A DNA stretch of 64,000 bases from JADJNY01 sp046349615 (GTDB lineage Bacteria; Planctomycetota; UBA1135; GCA-002686595), in NCBI GenBank assembly GCA_046349615.1, contig JAXMBZ010000001.1, forward strand, positions 372,001 through 436,000, written 5' to 3'. The translations under genes and the position numbers were made by a program. The notes under the pieces are model-generated. The model was given only the letters and a program-made list of their open reading frames with translations, made no database searches and was not told the origin of the DNA. Shown here piece by piece: positions 26,487-34,148 of the stretch; the stretch's first letter is position 1; each line of letters begins with the position of its first letter.

Positions 26487-26999
26487 TCAGGGCCTGCGCC
26501 CCTCGACGCTCGTGAGCTCGATCCCGTGGCGCGCGAGGAGTTCGCTCGTGACGCCGCGGCCGGGGACGAGCTTCCCGTCGACCTCCGTCTGGTGCACGCC
26601 GCACGACGGCGAGCGCGCCTTGAGGAACGCGCGGCGGATCTCGTGCAGCTTGCACGTCGCGAGTGCCCCCTCCGCGCCCTTCACGAAGCCCGCGGTCACG
26701 TCGACGCCCGCATCCGTCAGCACGCGCGCCTTCCCGTCGAGCACTTCCGCTGCGCCGTCGCGCTCGATCGTCGCCGGCGGCCGCGGCGTGCCGAGGCCGC
26801 CGTGCTCCTCGGGGCAGAACGGGACCGGATCGAGTCCGCGCTCCGCGAGCTCGCGCTCGAGCGCCGCGTCCGCGTTCGTGCGCGCGTCGAAGCGACAGTA
26901 GGCGCCGAGCAGGCACGCGCTGACGAGCACCTTCTCGCGCGGAGCATTCGCGTCGGCGGACAGGCCGCGCTCCGTCGGGGGAATTGCGTCGGCGGACAT
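26487..26999 (-). CDS. DUF523 (TudS-like) protein, copy 1
   Basis: The 170-residue protein is of the DUF523 family. Characterised members (TudS) hold a [4Fe-4S] cluster and desulfurate thiouracil compounds. Conserved cysteine motifs are present: SACLLGAYCR, PFCPEEHGGLGTPRP and RSPSCGVHQT. It starts at ATG 26999 (MSADAIPP). It lies 17 bp downstream of a second DUF523 gene, clearly a paralogue, on the same strand. Its N-terminus carries an extra ~18 residues containing a near-repeat (SADAIPPTERG, SADANAPRE). It converges with the S41 peptidase gene. Confidence 0.88.
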   Translation of the reverse strand: MSADAIPPTERGLSADANAPREKVLVSACLLGAYCRFDARTNADAALERELAERGLDPVPFCPEEHGGLGTPRPPATIERDGAAEVLDGKARVLTDAGVDVTAGFVKGAEGALATCKLHEIRRAFLKARSPSCGVHQTEVDGKLVPGRGVTSELLARHGIELTSVEGRRP

Positions 27000-27016
27000 G
27001 GCGAGTCCCGTGCGCG

Positions 27017-27496
27017 CTACTCGCGCAGGCCCTCGATCCCCTCGACTTCGATGCCGCTGCGCTTCAAGAGCTCGCCCGTGACGCCGGGCCGGTCGACGAG
27101 CTCGCCCGCGACGTAGGTCTGGCACACGCCGCACGACGGCGAGCGCTCCTTCAGGAACGCACGGCGAATCCCGTGCTCGCGGCACCGCGCGAGCGCGAGC
27201 TCCGCGCCGCGCACGAACTCGCGCGTCACGTCCGCGCCGGTGATCGCGACGACGCGCGCGCGTCCGTCGAGCACCGCGTGCGCGCCCTCGCGCTCGATCC
27301 ACGCCTGCGGCCGCGGCGTGCCGAGCCCGCCTTCCTGCTCGGGACAGAACGCGACGAGCTCGACGCCCTCTCGCTCGAGCTCGCGCAGCAGCACGAGGTC
27401 CTTCTTCGTGCGCCCGTCGTGACGGCAGAACTCGCCGACGAGGCACGCGCTGACGAGCACCTTCTCGCGCGGCTTCCGTTCGTCCGGGCGCGTCAT
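27017..27496 (-). CDS. DUF523 (TudS-like) protein, copy 2
   Basis: The 159-residue DUF523 protein has the same cysteine motifs as its neighbour: SACLVGEFCRHDGRT, AFCPEQEGGLGTPRP, RSPSCGVCQTY. The last carries an additional Cys (Gly-Val-Cys where copy 1 has Gly-Val-His). By family, a possible Fe-S dependent thiouracil or thiouridine desulfidase. ATG 27496 is the start. A 29-nt inverted repeat begins 12 bp upstream, so its promoter must overlap or lie beyond that element. Confidence 0.88.
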   Translation of the reverse strand: MTRPDERKPREKVLVSACLVGEFCRHDGRTKKDLVLLRELEREGVELVAFCPEQEGGLGTPRPQAWIEREGAHAVLDGRARVVAITGADVTREFVRGAELALARCREHGIRRAFLKERSPSCGVCQTYVAGELVDRPGVTGELLKRSGIEVEGIEGLRE

Positions 27497-27507
27497 GGCG
27501 TCGACAG

Positions 27508-27612
27508 TACGGAGTCAGGCCGTTTTTTCAACCGATACGCGCGATCGATCCACGGCGTCCGTCGGAGCGTCGCGCGGCGGTGAATCGGTTGAAAAAACGG
27601 CCTGACTCCGTA
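27508..27612. repeat. 29-nt perfect inverted repeat with 47-nt spacer
   Basis: Left arm 27508-27536 reads tacggagtcaggccgttttt onward; the right arm 27584-27612 is its exact reverse complement. The arms contain a run of six T (or A) and so are AT-richer than the surroundings. The element lies between the end of the S12 hydrolase gene and the start of the DUF523 gene, both on the minus strand. It could be a terminator, but arm length and spacer are more like a small mobile repeat of the REP/BIME or MITE kind. Confidence 0.8.
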
Positions 27613-27620
27613 TCACCGTA

Positions 27621-28841
27621 TCACTTCGCGCGCCGCGCGACCTCGTCTTGGATCACGGCCCACGCGATGCCGTCGATGGTCTTCGCGACGTCGTCGCCGC
27701 CGGCGTTGCAGCAGACGAGCACGGCGAAGTCCTGCTTCGGTGCGAGCCACGTCACGCAGAACCACATCGTGTTGCTGCCCGAGTGCGTCAGCACTTCGCC
27801 GCCGGCCCACTCGCGCTCGCCGACCATCCAGCCGAGCGCGTACCGCTCCTTCGCGCCCTCGGGCACCGTCTGCAACTTCGCGAAGCTCTCGGACGTGAGG
27901 AATGGGCGCGCGCCGGAGCTCGGCGCGCTCGCGGAGTTCGCGCCCGCGGGGACGAGCCGCGCATGCGCCGCTTCGAGGTGCACCGCGACGAACTTCGCCC
28001 AGTCCGCGATCTTCATGTGCGCCGTGCCCGCGGGCCCGATCGCGGGCGGGTTGTCGGCGGACGGTCCGGGCTCGTAGGAGCGCTTCCCCGCGTGACCGCG
28101 CGGCGCGTCGACGACGCCCTTCGTCCCCGGCGCGCCGAAGCCGCCGGTCGTGATGCCGAGCGGCGCGAAGAGCTCCTCCTGCATCAACTCCTCCCACGGC
28201 TTCTTCGCGAGCGTCTCGAGCGCGTGCCCGACGATCGCGACGCCCGCGTTCGAGTACTCGAAGCCCGTGCCCGGCGCGAACACGGGCTCGCGCTTCACGA
28301 CGCCGACGAGGAGCTCGCGCCGCTGCTCGACGTGCGTGCCCTTCTCCTTCCAGAGGCGCGACCAGAGCCCGCCCGCGTCGAGCTCCTTCGGCGCGCCGCC
28401 GCGGTGCGAGAGGAGCTGTTCGACCGTGACCGCGCGCCACGCGGGGAGCATCTCGACGTCGGGGAAGAGCTCCGCGAGCGTCGAATTCCAGCGCAACTTC
28501 CCCGCTTCGACGAAGCGCGCCGCGAGCGTCGCGGTCATCGCCTTCGTGCACGAGCCGAGGTGCATCGGATCGTCGGTGGTGATCGGCGTCGGATCGCCGC
28601 GCATGCGCACGCCCGACGCGCCGAGTGCGACGAGCTCGCCGTCCTCGACGACCGCCGCGACGACGCCGGGGAGAGCGCCCTTCTCGCGCAGCGGCGCGAT
28701 CAGCGGCCCCAGGTCGCGCGTGCGCGACTTCGTCACCGGCGTCTCCGCGGGCGCGGGGGCCGGAGTCTGCGCGAGCGGCGCGCGCGGGGAGACGAGCGTC
28801 AGCGGGACGAGGATCGCGAGGAACAGGGAGCTCGACGTCAT
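27621..28841 (-). CDS. Secreted serine hydrolase of the beta-lactamase (S12) family
   Basis: The 406-residue protein has a signal peptide (LFLAILVPLTLVSPRAPLAQ). The three penicillin-binding motifs of class C beta-lactamase/S12 peptidases are present: SCTK (SxxK, catalytic Ser and Lys), YSN (YxN) and HSG (KTG equivalent), in EVLTHSGSNTMWF. Such proteins are esterases or D-aminopeptidases more often than true beta-lactamases, so antibiotic resistance should not be inferred. The stop lies 9 bp from the inverted repeat. It is the gene downstream of the SRPBCC gene (33 bp gap). Confidence 0.88.
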   Translation of the reverse strand: MTSSSLFLAILVPLTLVSPRAPLAQTPAPAPAETPVTKSRTRDLGPLIAPLREKGALPGVVAAVVEDGELVALGASGVRMRGDPTPITTDDPMHLGSCTKAMTATLAARFVEAGKLRWNSTLAELFPDVEMLPAWRAVTVEQLLSHRGGAPKELDAGGLWSRLWKEKGTHVEQRRELLVGVVKREPVFAPGTGFEYSNAGVAIVGHALETLAKKPWEELMQEELFAPLGITTGGFGAPGTKGVVDAPRGHAGKRSYEPGPSADNPPAIGPAGTAHMKIADWAKFVAVHLEAAHARLVPAGANSASAPSSGARPFLTSESFAKLQTVPEGAKERYALGWMVGEREWAGGEVLTHSGSNTMWFCVTWLAPKQDFAVLVCCNAGGDDVAKTIDGIAWAVIQDEVARRAK

Positions 28842-28874
28842 GCGCGGGATTGTGACCCTCTCCCTCGCGCGCGG

Positions 28875-29615
28875 CTAGCTCCGCGCGCGCTCGAAGGCGA
28901 GCAACGCGCGGTGGATCGACGCGAGCGCTGCGTCCTCGACCTCGGGCAGCGGGAGCGCATGCGCCGTTCCGGTCCCGGGCTCGAAGAGCCGCGCGCTTCC
29001 GCGGTCCACCTCGAGCAGGAGACGGTCACGTGGAGGAGCCGAGTGACTCGACGCTTCGCGCGCGTCCCAGCCGACGCCCGACAGGAACGCCGCGACGAGC
29101 GCCGAGTCGCGTGCGTCCGCGCTCCCGACTCGCTGCACGGCGAGCGCGAGTGCGCCCGCCGGCTCGCGGTGCGCGAGCTCGACGTCGTGCACGGTGACCC
29201 GATGGCGATGCTCGAACAGTCGCGCGAGCTTCTTCCGCACGAGCGCGCCGCCGAACAGCGCGCCGAGCGTTCCGAGCGGGAGCACGTACTCGATCGCGTC
29301 CTCGAGGACGGCCGCGTTCGGGCCGTCGTCGCGGAAGCGGTGCGCGTGGCGCCACGCGCGGAACGGCCCCTTCTCCTGCACGTCGACGAACTCGCGGCCG
29401 GCGACGAAGCCCTCGTGTCGCGCGGCCCATTCCAGACCGAGCGGCCCGATGCGCAGCACCTTGCGCGCGCCGTCCTCGATGCCGCCCTGGTCCACGACGA
29501 CGCGCACGCGCTCCCACGGCGGCGTCAGGCGCGTGAACACGAGCGGTCGCGCGTGCCAGGCGAAGAGCGCGGCGCGCGGGGCCGCGACGCGGCAGGAGCG
29601 GACGAACTGGGCCAC
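28875..29615 (-). CDS. SRPBCC-domain protein of the TIGR01777-associated type
   Basis: The 246-residue protein is a START/Bet v 1-like ligand-binding fold. FAWHARPLVFTRLTPPWERV, EWAARHEGFV and GPFRAWRHAHRF match the SRPBCC domain usually fused to the TIGR01777 (YfcH-like) epimerase. Here that epimerase is absent and about 80 residues follow that I do not recognise. The start is GTG 29615 (VAQFVRSCRV); the frame continues upstream to 29915 over the DUF1800 gene and is rejected there. It is divergent from the DUF1800 operon. Confidence 0.75.
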   Translation of the reverse strand: MAQFVRSCRVAAPRAALFAWHARPLVFTRLTPPWERVRVVVDQGGIEDGARKVLRIGPLGLEWAARHEGFVAGREFVDVQEKGPFRAWRHAHRFRDDGPNAAVLEDAIEYVLPLGTLGALFGGALVRKKLARLFEHRHRVTVHDVELAHREPAGALALAVQRVGSADARDSALVAAFLSGVGWDAREASSHSAPPRDRLLLEVDRGSARLFEPGTGTAHALPLPEVEDAALASIHRALLAFERARS

Positions 29616-29721
29616 GCGGCGAGCGTAGCGTCGGGGCGCGCGCGGAGAGCGTCCGAACTCGGCCCACGTTGCCGATTCGCGGCGGGCCGCGTACAACGGA
29701 CTCGCCTCGCGAGGAACGGAC

Positions 29722-31056
29722 ATGCCCAGCGAACTCGAGCTCCAGATCGCCCACCTCCATCGCCGCGCGGGCTTCGGCCTCTCGCGCGCCGAACTCGCTG
29801 CCGCGACGAAGAAGGGGTACGCGGCGTGCGTCGACGAACTCCTGAACCCCGAGAAGGTGAAGGACCCGCTCGACGATCGGCTGAAGGAGCTCGAGGGCGA
29901 GCTCTTCGACCTCACCGTGCTCGAGGACGCGCAGGCGTGGTGGCTCTACCGCATGCTGCACACGAAGCGTCCGCTGCAGGAGAAGCTCACGCTCTTCTGG
30001 CACGGTCACTTCGCGACCGGCGCGTCGAAGGTCGAGCGCGCCGCGTACATGGTCCAGCAGAACCGCACGCTGCGCGACCACGCGTTCGGACGCTTCGAGG
30101 ACCTGCTCGTCGCCGTGTCGAAGGACCCGGCGATGCTCGTGTGGCTCGACAACGCGCAGTCGACGAAGAAGAAGCCGAACGAGAACTACGGGCGCGAGCT
30201 CCTCGAGCTCTTCACGCTCGGCATCGGCAACTACGGCGAGGAGGACGTGCGCTCCGCCGCGCGCGCGTTCACCGGCTGGAAGCAGAAGGACGGCGCGTTC
30301 GTCTACGAACCGAAGGAGCACGACGACGAGCCGAAGACGCTCTTCGGGCAGACGTGGCCGTGGAAGGGCGAGGACGTGCTCGCCGCGCTCGCACGCAACC
30401 CGGCGACGGCGCAGCGTCTCGCGGGCAAGTTCGTGCGCTTCTTCGCGCGCGACGAAGGCGATCCCGAGCTCGAGGCCGCGCTCGCGCGTGAGTACCTCGA
30501 GAGCGGCGGCGAGATCCGCTCCGTGCTGCGCGCGCTCTTCACGTCGCCGCGCTTCCTCGCGCCCGAGGCGCGCCGCGCGAAGGTGAAGAGCCCGTGCGAG
30601 TTCGTCTGCACCGCGATCCGCGAGCTCGACGCGAGCGTCCCGTTGCGCTCGATCCCGCCGATGCTCGCGCGCATGGGGCAGGCGCTCTTGAACCCGCCCG
30701 CGGTCGACGGTTGGCACGAGGGCCTCGCGTGGATCAACACCGCGACGCTCTTCGAGCGCGCGAACTTCGCGAACCACCTCGCGACGCAGCGCGGCGTCGC
30801 CGGCGACGGACGCTTCGAACCCGATCCGTGGGTGCCGAAGGACGCGACCGCGGACGTCGTGATCCAGAACTTCGCGAACGCACTGCTCGACGGAGAGGTG
30901 CCCGCCGCGATGCGCACCGCGCTCGAGCAGTACCTGAAGGGCAAGGACAAAGAGGGCAAGGCCGTCGCGTTCAAGCCGACGCGCGAGGCCCTCGACGAGA
31001 AGGTGCGCGGCGTCGTGCGCCTGATGCTCTCGAGCCCCGAGTACCAGCTCGCCTGA
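29722..31056 (+). CDS. DUF1800 family protein
   Basis: The 444-residue protein matches DUF1800 throughout: IAHLHRRAGFGLSRAEL, ERAAYMVQQNRTLRDHAFG, NENYGRELLELFTLGIGNY, and VDGWHEGLAWINTATLFERAN. The family is widespread in Planctomycetota and Bacteroidota and is nearly always next to a DUF1501 gene, as here (10 bp). It has no proven activity. No signal peptide is apparent. ATG 29722 follows GAGGAACGGAC, a good ribosome site. First gene of an operon with DUF1501 and DJ-1/PfpI genes. Confidence 0.93.
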   Translation: MPSELELQIAHLHRRAGFGLSRAELAAATKKGYAACVDELLNPEKVKDPLDDRLKELEGELFDLTVLEDAQAWWLYRMLHTKRPLQEKLTLFWHGHFATGASKVERAAYMVQQNRTLRDHAFGRFEDLLVAVSKDPAMLVWLDNAQSTKKKPNENYGRELLELFTLGIGNYGEEDVRSAARAFTGWKQKDGAFVYEPKEHDDEPKTLFGQTWPWKGEDVLAALARNPATAQRLAGKFVRFFARDEGDPELEAALAREYLESGGEIRSVLRALFTSPRFLAPEARRAKVKSPCEFVCTAIRELDASVPLRSIPPMLARMGQALLNPPAVDGWHEGLAWINTATLFERANFANHLATQRGVAGDGRFEPDPWVPKDATADVVIQNFANALLDGEVPAAMRTALEQYLKGKDKEGKAVAFKPTREALDEKVRGVVRLMLSSPEYQLA

Positions 31057-31066
31057 GGTCCAAGCG

Positions 31067-32296
31067 ATGATCACCCGCCGCGGTTTCCTCGGAACGTCCC
31101 TCGCCGGTCTCGGCGCCCTTTCGATCGCTTCGCGCGCACGCGCTCAGGACGCGGGCGCCGCGGCCAAGCCGGCCGCGGATCCGTCGCGACGCATCCTCGT
31201 CGTCGTGCAGCTCTCGGGCGGCAACGACGGGCTCAACACGGTGATCCCGTTCGCCGACGACGTGTACCAGAAGTCGCGGCCGAAGCTCGCGTACGGCGAA
31301 AAGGAGGTGCTGCGCCTCGACGAGCGCACCGGCCTCCACCCGTCGATGAAGGCGCTCCACAAGCGCTTCGACCACGGCGAGGTCGCGATCGTTCAGGCCG
31401 TCGGCTACGCGCGCGCGAACCGCTCGCACTTCCGCTCGATGGCGATCTGGCACTCGGCCGATCCGGACGGGGGCGCGCCGCGCACGGGCTGGCTCGGGCG
31501 CACGGCGGACGCGCTCGATCCGAGCGGAACGAACCCCGCGGTCGCGGTCGGGCTCGTGAACCCGATGCCGTTCGCGTTGCAGCGATCGAACGCGACGGTG
31601 CTCTCGTTCGACAACGAGGAGGGGTTCACGCTCGCGCCGGACAAGCGCTTCACGCAAGGCAAGAAGGCGCAGCTCGAAGCGTTCCGCGCGCTGTGCGCGT
31701 CCGCGGGTGATGCGTCGACGTACGCGGAGCGCGTGCGCGCGACCGCCGCCTTGGGGATCGGCTCGGCGGACAAGCTCCTCGACTGCCTGCACGCCGGGAA
31801 GAACAAGGCGAACTACCCGCGCGGCGCGGGTTCGAAGCTCGCGCAGGTCGCGCGCTTGATCGACGGCGGGCAGAGCTCGCGCCTCTACTACGTCGCGACC
31901 GGGGGCTTCGACACGCACGCGCGGCAGAAGGACGCGCACGCGGGGCTGCTCGCGAGCCTCTCCGACGGCATCGAGGCGTTCTACGACGACCTCGAGGCCT
32001 GCGGACGCGCGCAGGACGTCGTGCTCGTCACGTTCAGCGAGTTCGGCCGCCGCCTCGCCGAGAACGGGAGCCAGGGCACCGACCACGGGACGTGCGGGCC
32101 GATGTTCGTGGTCGGGCCGAGCGTGAAGGGCGGGCTCGTCGGCGACGCGCCGGACCTCGCGAAGCTCGTCGACCAGGACCCCGTCGCGCGCATCGACTTC
32201 CGCTCCGTGTACGCGAGCCTCGTCCACGGCTGGCTCGGGCTCGACGCCGCGCCGATCGTCGGGGGCGAGCAGCCGCTCCTCCCGCTGTTCGCGTGA
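31067..32296 (+). CDS. DUF1501 family Tat-exported protein
   Basis: The 409-residue protein opens with a twin-arginine signal (ITRRGFLGTSLAGLGALSIASRARA), so it is exported folded. The body shows DUF1501 features: VVQLSGGNDGLNTVIPF, GYARANRSHFRSMAIWHS, GGFDTHARQKDAHAGLL, TFSEFGRRLAENGSQGTDHG. The fold is related to alkaline phosphatase/sulfatase enzymes. Coupling with DUF1800 is conserved in many genomes, which suggests a joint envelope function not yet defined. A second, more divergent DUF1501 gene is at 41287-42723. Confidence 0.93.
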   Translation: MITRRGFLGTSLAGLGALSIASRARAQDAGAAAKPAADPSRRILVVVQLSGGNDGLNTVIPFADDVYQKSRPKLAYGEKEVLRLDERTGLHPSMKALHKRFDHGEVAIVQAVGYARANRSHFRSMAIWHSADPDGGAPRTGWLGRTADALDPSGTNPAVAVGLVNPMPFALQRSNATVLSFDNEEGFTLAPDKRFTQGKKAQLEAFRALCASAGDASTYAERVRATAALGIGSADKLLDCLHAGKNKANYPRGAGSKLAQVARLIDGGQSSRLYYVATGGFDTHARQKDAHAGLLASLSDGIEAFYDDLEACGRAQDVVLVTFSEFGRRLAENGSQGTDHGTCGPMFVVGPSVKGGLVGDAPDLAKLVDQDPVARIDFRSVYASLVHGWLGLDAAPIVGGEQPLLPLFA

Positions 32297-32300
32297 CGCG

Positions 32301-32858
32301 ATGACGGACCACGAACCGGTCCTCGTCCCGCTCGCGAGCGGCTTCGAGGAGCTCGAGGCCGTCACGATCGTCGACGTGCTCCGCCGCGCGGGGCTCGAGG
32401 TCGTCGTCGCGGGACTCGCGCCGGGTCCGGTGACGGGCTCGCACGGGATCGTCCTCGTGCCGGACACGCACCTCGGCGCGGTCGACCTCGCGCGCGTGCG
32501 GATGCTCGTCCTGCCGGGCGGGATGCCGGGCACGCGGCACTTGATGGCCGACGAGCGCGTCGTCGGACTCGCGCGCCGGCTCCACGCGGAGGGTCGGCGC
32601 GTCGCGGCGGTCTGCGCGGCGCCGCTCGTGCTCCATGCTGCCGGCGTGACGGCCGGCGCGCGGATCACGGCGTACCCGAGCGTGCGCGGAGAGCTCGCGG
32701 GCGCCGACCTCGATCCGACGGCGCGCGTCGTGACGAGCGGACGCGTGACGACCGGCGTCGGCGCGGGCGCGGCGCTCGAGTTCGCGCTCGCCCTCGTCGC
32801 GGAGACGCGCGGCGTCGCGAAGGCCGACGAGCTCGCGCGCGCGATGATCGTGCGCTGA
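32301..32858 (+). CDS. DJ-1/PfpI family protein
   Basis: The 185-residue protein has the DJ-1/YajL signature: GFEELEAVTIVDVLRRAG with the conserved Glu, MLVLPGGMPGT, and the nucleophile elbow AAVCAAPLVLHAAG with the reactive Cys. DJ-1 relatives act in stress protection against oxidants and glyoxal-type electrophiles; which activity applies here is unknown. The ATG is 4 bp past the DUF1501 stop, so it is probably in the same operon, though the functional link is unclear. Confidence 0.9.
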   Translation: MTDHEPVLVPLASGFEELEAVTIVDVLRRAGLEVVVAGLAPGPVTGSHGIVLVPDTHLGAVDLARVRMLVLPGGMPGTRHLMADERVVGLARRLHAEGRRVAAVCAAPLVLHAAGVTAGARITAYPSVRGELAGADLDPTARVVTSGRVTTGVGAGAALEFALALVAETRGVAKADELARAMIVR

Positions 32859-33446
32859 GGCGCGCGCGACGGACGCGCGCGACGGGGTGAAGCGCGCGTG
32901 TGACGCGCGGGGCGCGGCCGCCTCTGTGGAGAACTCGTGGAGCTGCACCGCAGGCGCAGGCTCGCGGGCTCTCGAGCTCACGACGATGTGAACGAAGCGC
33001 GTCGCGGCGGGCTCCATCCACGCTGCGAGCGTGGAAAGCAGGGGGGAGCGCGTGAGCTTTCCACGCCGGTGCGCGGATCGGCGAACGAGCGCGAACGACT
33101 GCGCTCGATGCGGAAGCGGTCGCGCCGGTGCGATCGCGAGGTGGAGGCGGCGGCGCAGGGCGTGCGCGGGGTCCGCGGGCTCCGACCGCACCTTCGTGGG
33201 CCTCGCCGGATCGCGAGCGAACTCGCCGTTCCCCGTCCGTCGCTCCGCGCGGCGCCGCCTCGATCGCCGTGCTTCCCCGTTCCCGGCTCCGCCGCGGTCC
33301 GCGCGCGCCGTCCACACGCGCGTCGGGGAGTGACCGCGCGCCCGATCCGTCGTCTCGTGGGCGCTCGCGACGTTCGCCGCGACCGCGGGGTGTCGCGCCG
33401 CCGCCGGCGAGCCCCAGTCCCTCCCCGAGACCCAGAACACGCACCG
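32859..33446 (+). promoter_or_regulatory. 588-bp leader upstream of ECF sigma gene
   Basis: No convincing gene. Short tandem cgcgcgacgg copies occur near 32865-32885. At 33018-33065 two overlapping hairpins compete (see separate entry). A GTG at 33052 with a G-rich ribosome-like sequence opens a ~94-codon frame, but its composition is Arg/Ala/Ser-rich like a shadow frame and I do not call it. Confidence 0.35.
33018..33065 (+). promoter_or_regulatory. Mutually exclusive hairpins in ECF sigma leader
   Basis: Segment 1 CCACGCT (33018-33024) pairs with AGCGTGG (33028-33034). Segment CGTGGAAAGC (33030-33039) pairs perfectly with GCTTTCCACG (33056-33065) across a purine-rich loop. The two stems share bases 33030-33034, so only one can form. 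This is the geometry of an attenuator or switch, or of an inverted-repeat operator. No T-run follows, so a classical terminator is not supported. Confidence 0.4.
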
Positions 33447-34148
33447 ATGAACGCCACGCCGACCTGTCCCTGGAGCGACCTCGATCACCTCCGTCCGCAG
33501 CTCGTGTCCTTCTTGCGCACGAGGTTGCGCGACGACAACGACGTCGAGGACGTCGTCCAGGAGTGCTTCCTTCGCGCCGCGCGCCACCGAGCGCAGGAGG
33601 GCGAGCCCGAGAAGCTCCACGCCTGGCTCTACAGCGTCGCGGAGTCCGCGCGGCGCGACCACCTGCGTCGCCGCCACCGTCGCCCGGCGCTGCACGTGGA
33701 AGCCGAGGTCTTCGACCAGTTCGAAGGACGGGAGTCGACGCCCGGCGAGGACGCGGATGAAGACCATCTTCATGTCGAGCGACGCTCGCTCGAGCGCCGG
33801 CGGCTCTTCGCGTGCCTCGCGCGCGCGCTGCGGCGGCTCGAACCCGAGGACCAGCGTGTGCTCGACGCCTTCTACGGCGGGTCGGGGCGCTGCGTCGACG
33901 TCGCGCGAGTCGAAGCGCTCGACCCGGCGCACGTGAAGGCGCGCCTCTTCCGGGCGCGACGGAAGCTCTCGCGCATCGTTCGCCGCGAGTTGCCCGTGCT
34001 GCAGGAGTCCGGCCCGTCCGCCGCCGCCGTGGCCGAGGCGGTCCGCGCGACGTCGGGCGCCGGGCGCAGGTTCCACGACCGGGGAGCGCAGTGCCTCCCG
34101 GTCGCTTCCAGGGTTCGGAGCGGCGCCCAGCGCGCCGGGATGGGATGA
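33447..34148 (+). CDS. ECF-type RNA polymerase sigma factor
   Basis: The 233-residue protein has region 2 (LVSFLRTRLRDDNDVEDVVQECFLR, then WLYSVAESARRDHLRRRHRR) and region 4 (LRRLEPEDQRVLDAFYGG to HVKARLFRARRKLSRIV), as in sigma-70 ECF factors. A ~45-residue C-terminal extension is present. The start is ATG 33447. The stop overlaps the ATG of the next gene (ATGA), a secreted TPR protein, not an anti-sigma. No anti-sigma gene is adjacent, so control may lie in the long leader or elsewhere. Confidence 0.88.
   Translation: MNATPTCPWSDLDHLRPQLVSFLRTRLRDDNDVEDVVQECFLRAARHRAQEGEPEKLHAWLYSVAESARRDHLRRRHRRPALHVEAEVFDQFEGRESTPGEDADEDHLHVERRSLERRRLFACLARALRRLEPEDQRVLDAFYGGSGRCVDVARVEALDPAHVKARLFRARRKLSRIVRRELPVLQESGPSAAAVAEAVRATSGAGRRFHDRGAQCLPVASRVRSGAQRAGMG

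Noticed and set aside
33031..33333. Possible small gene starting at GTG 33052 with a G-rich ribosome-like site
   Set aside because: Its product is Arg/Ala/Ser-rich without motifs, like other frame shadows, so the leader is left non-coding.
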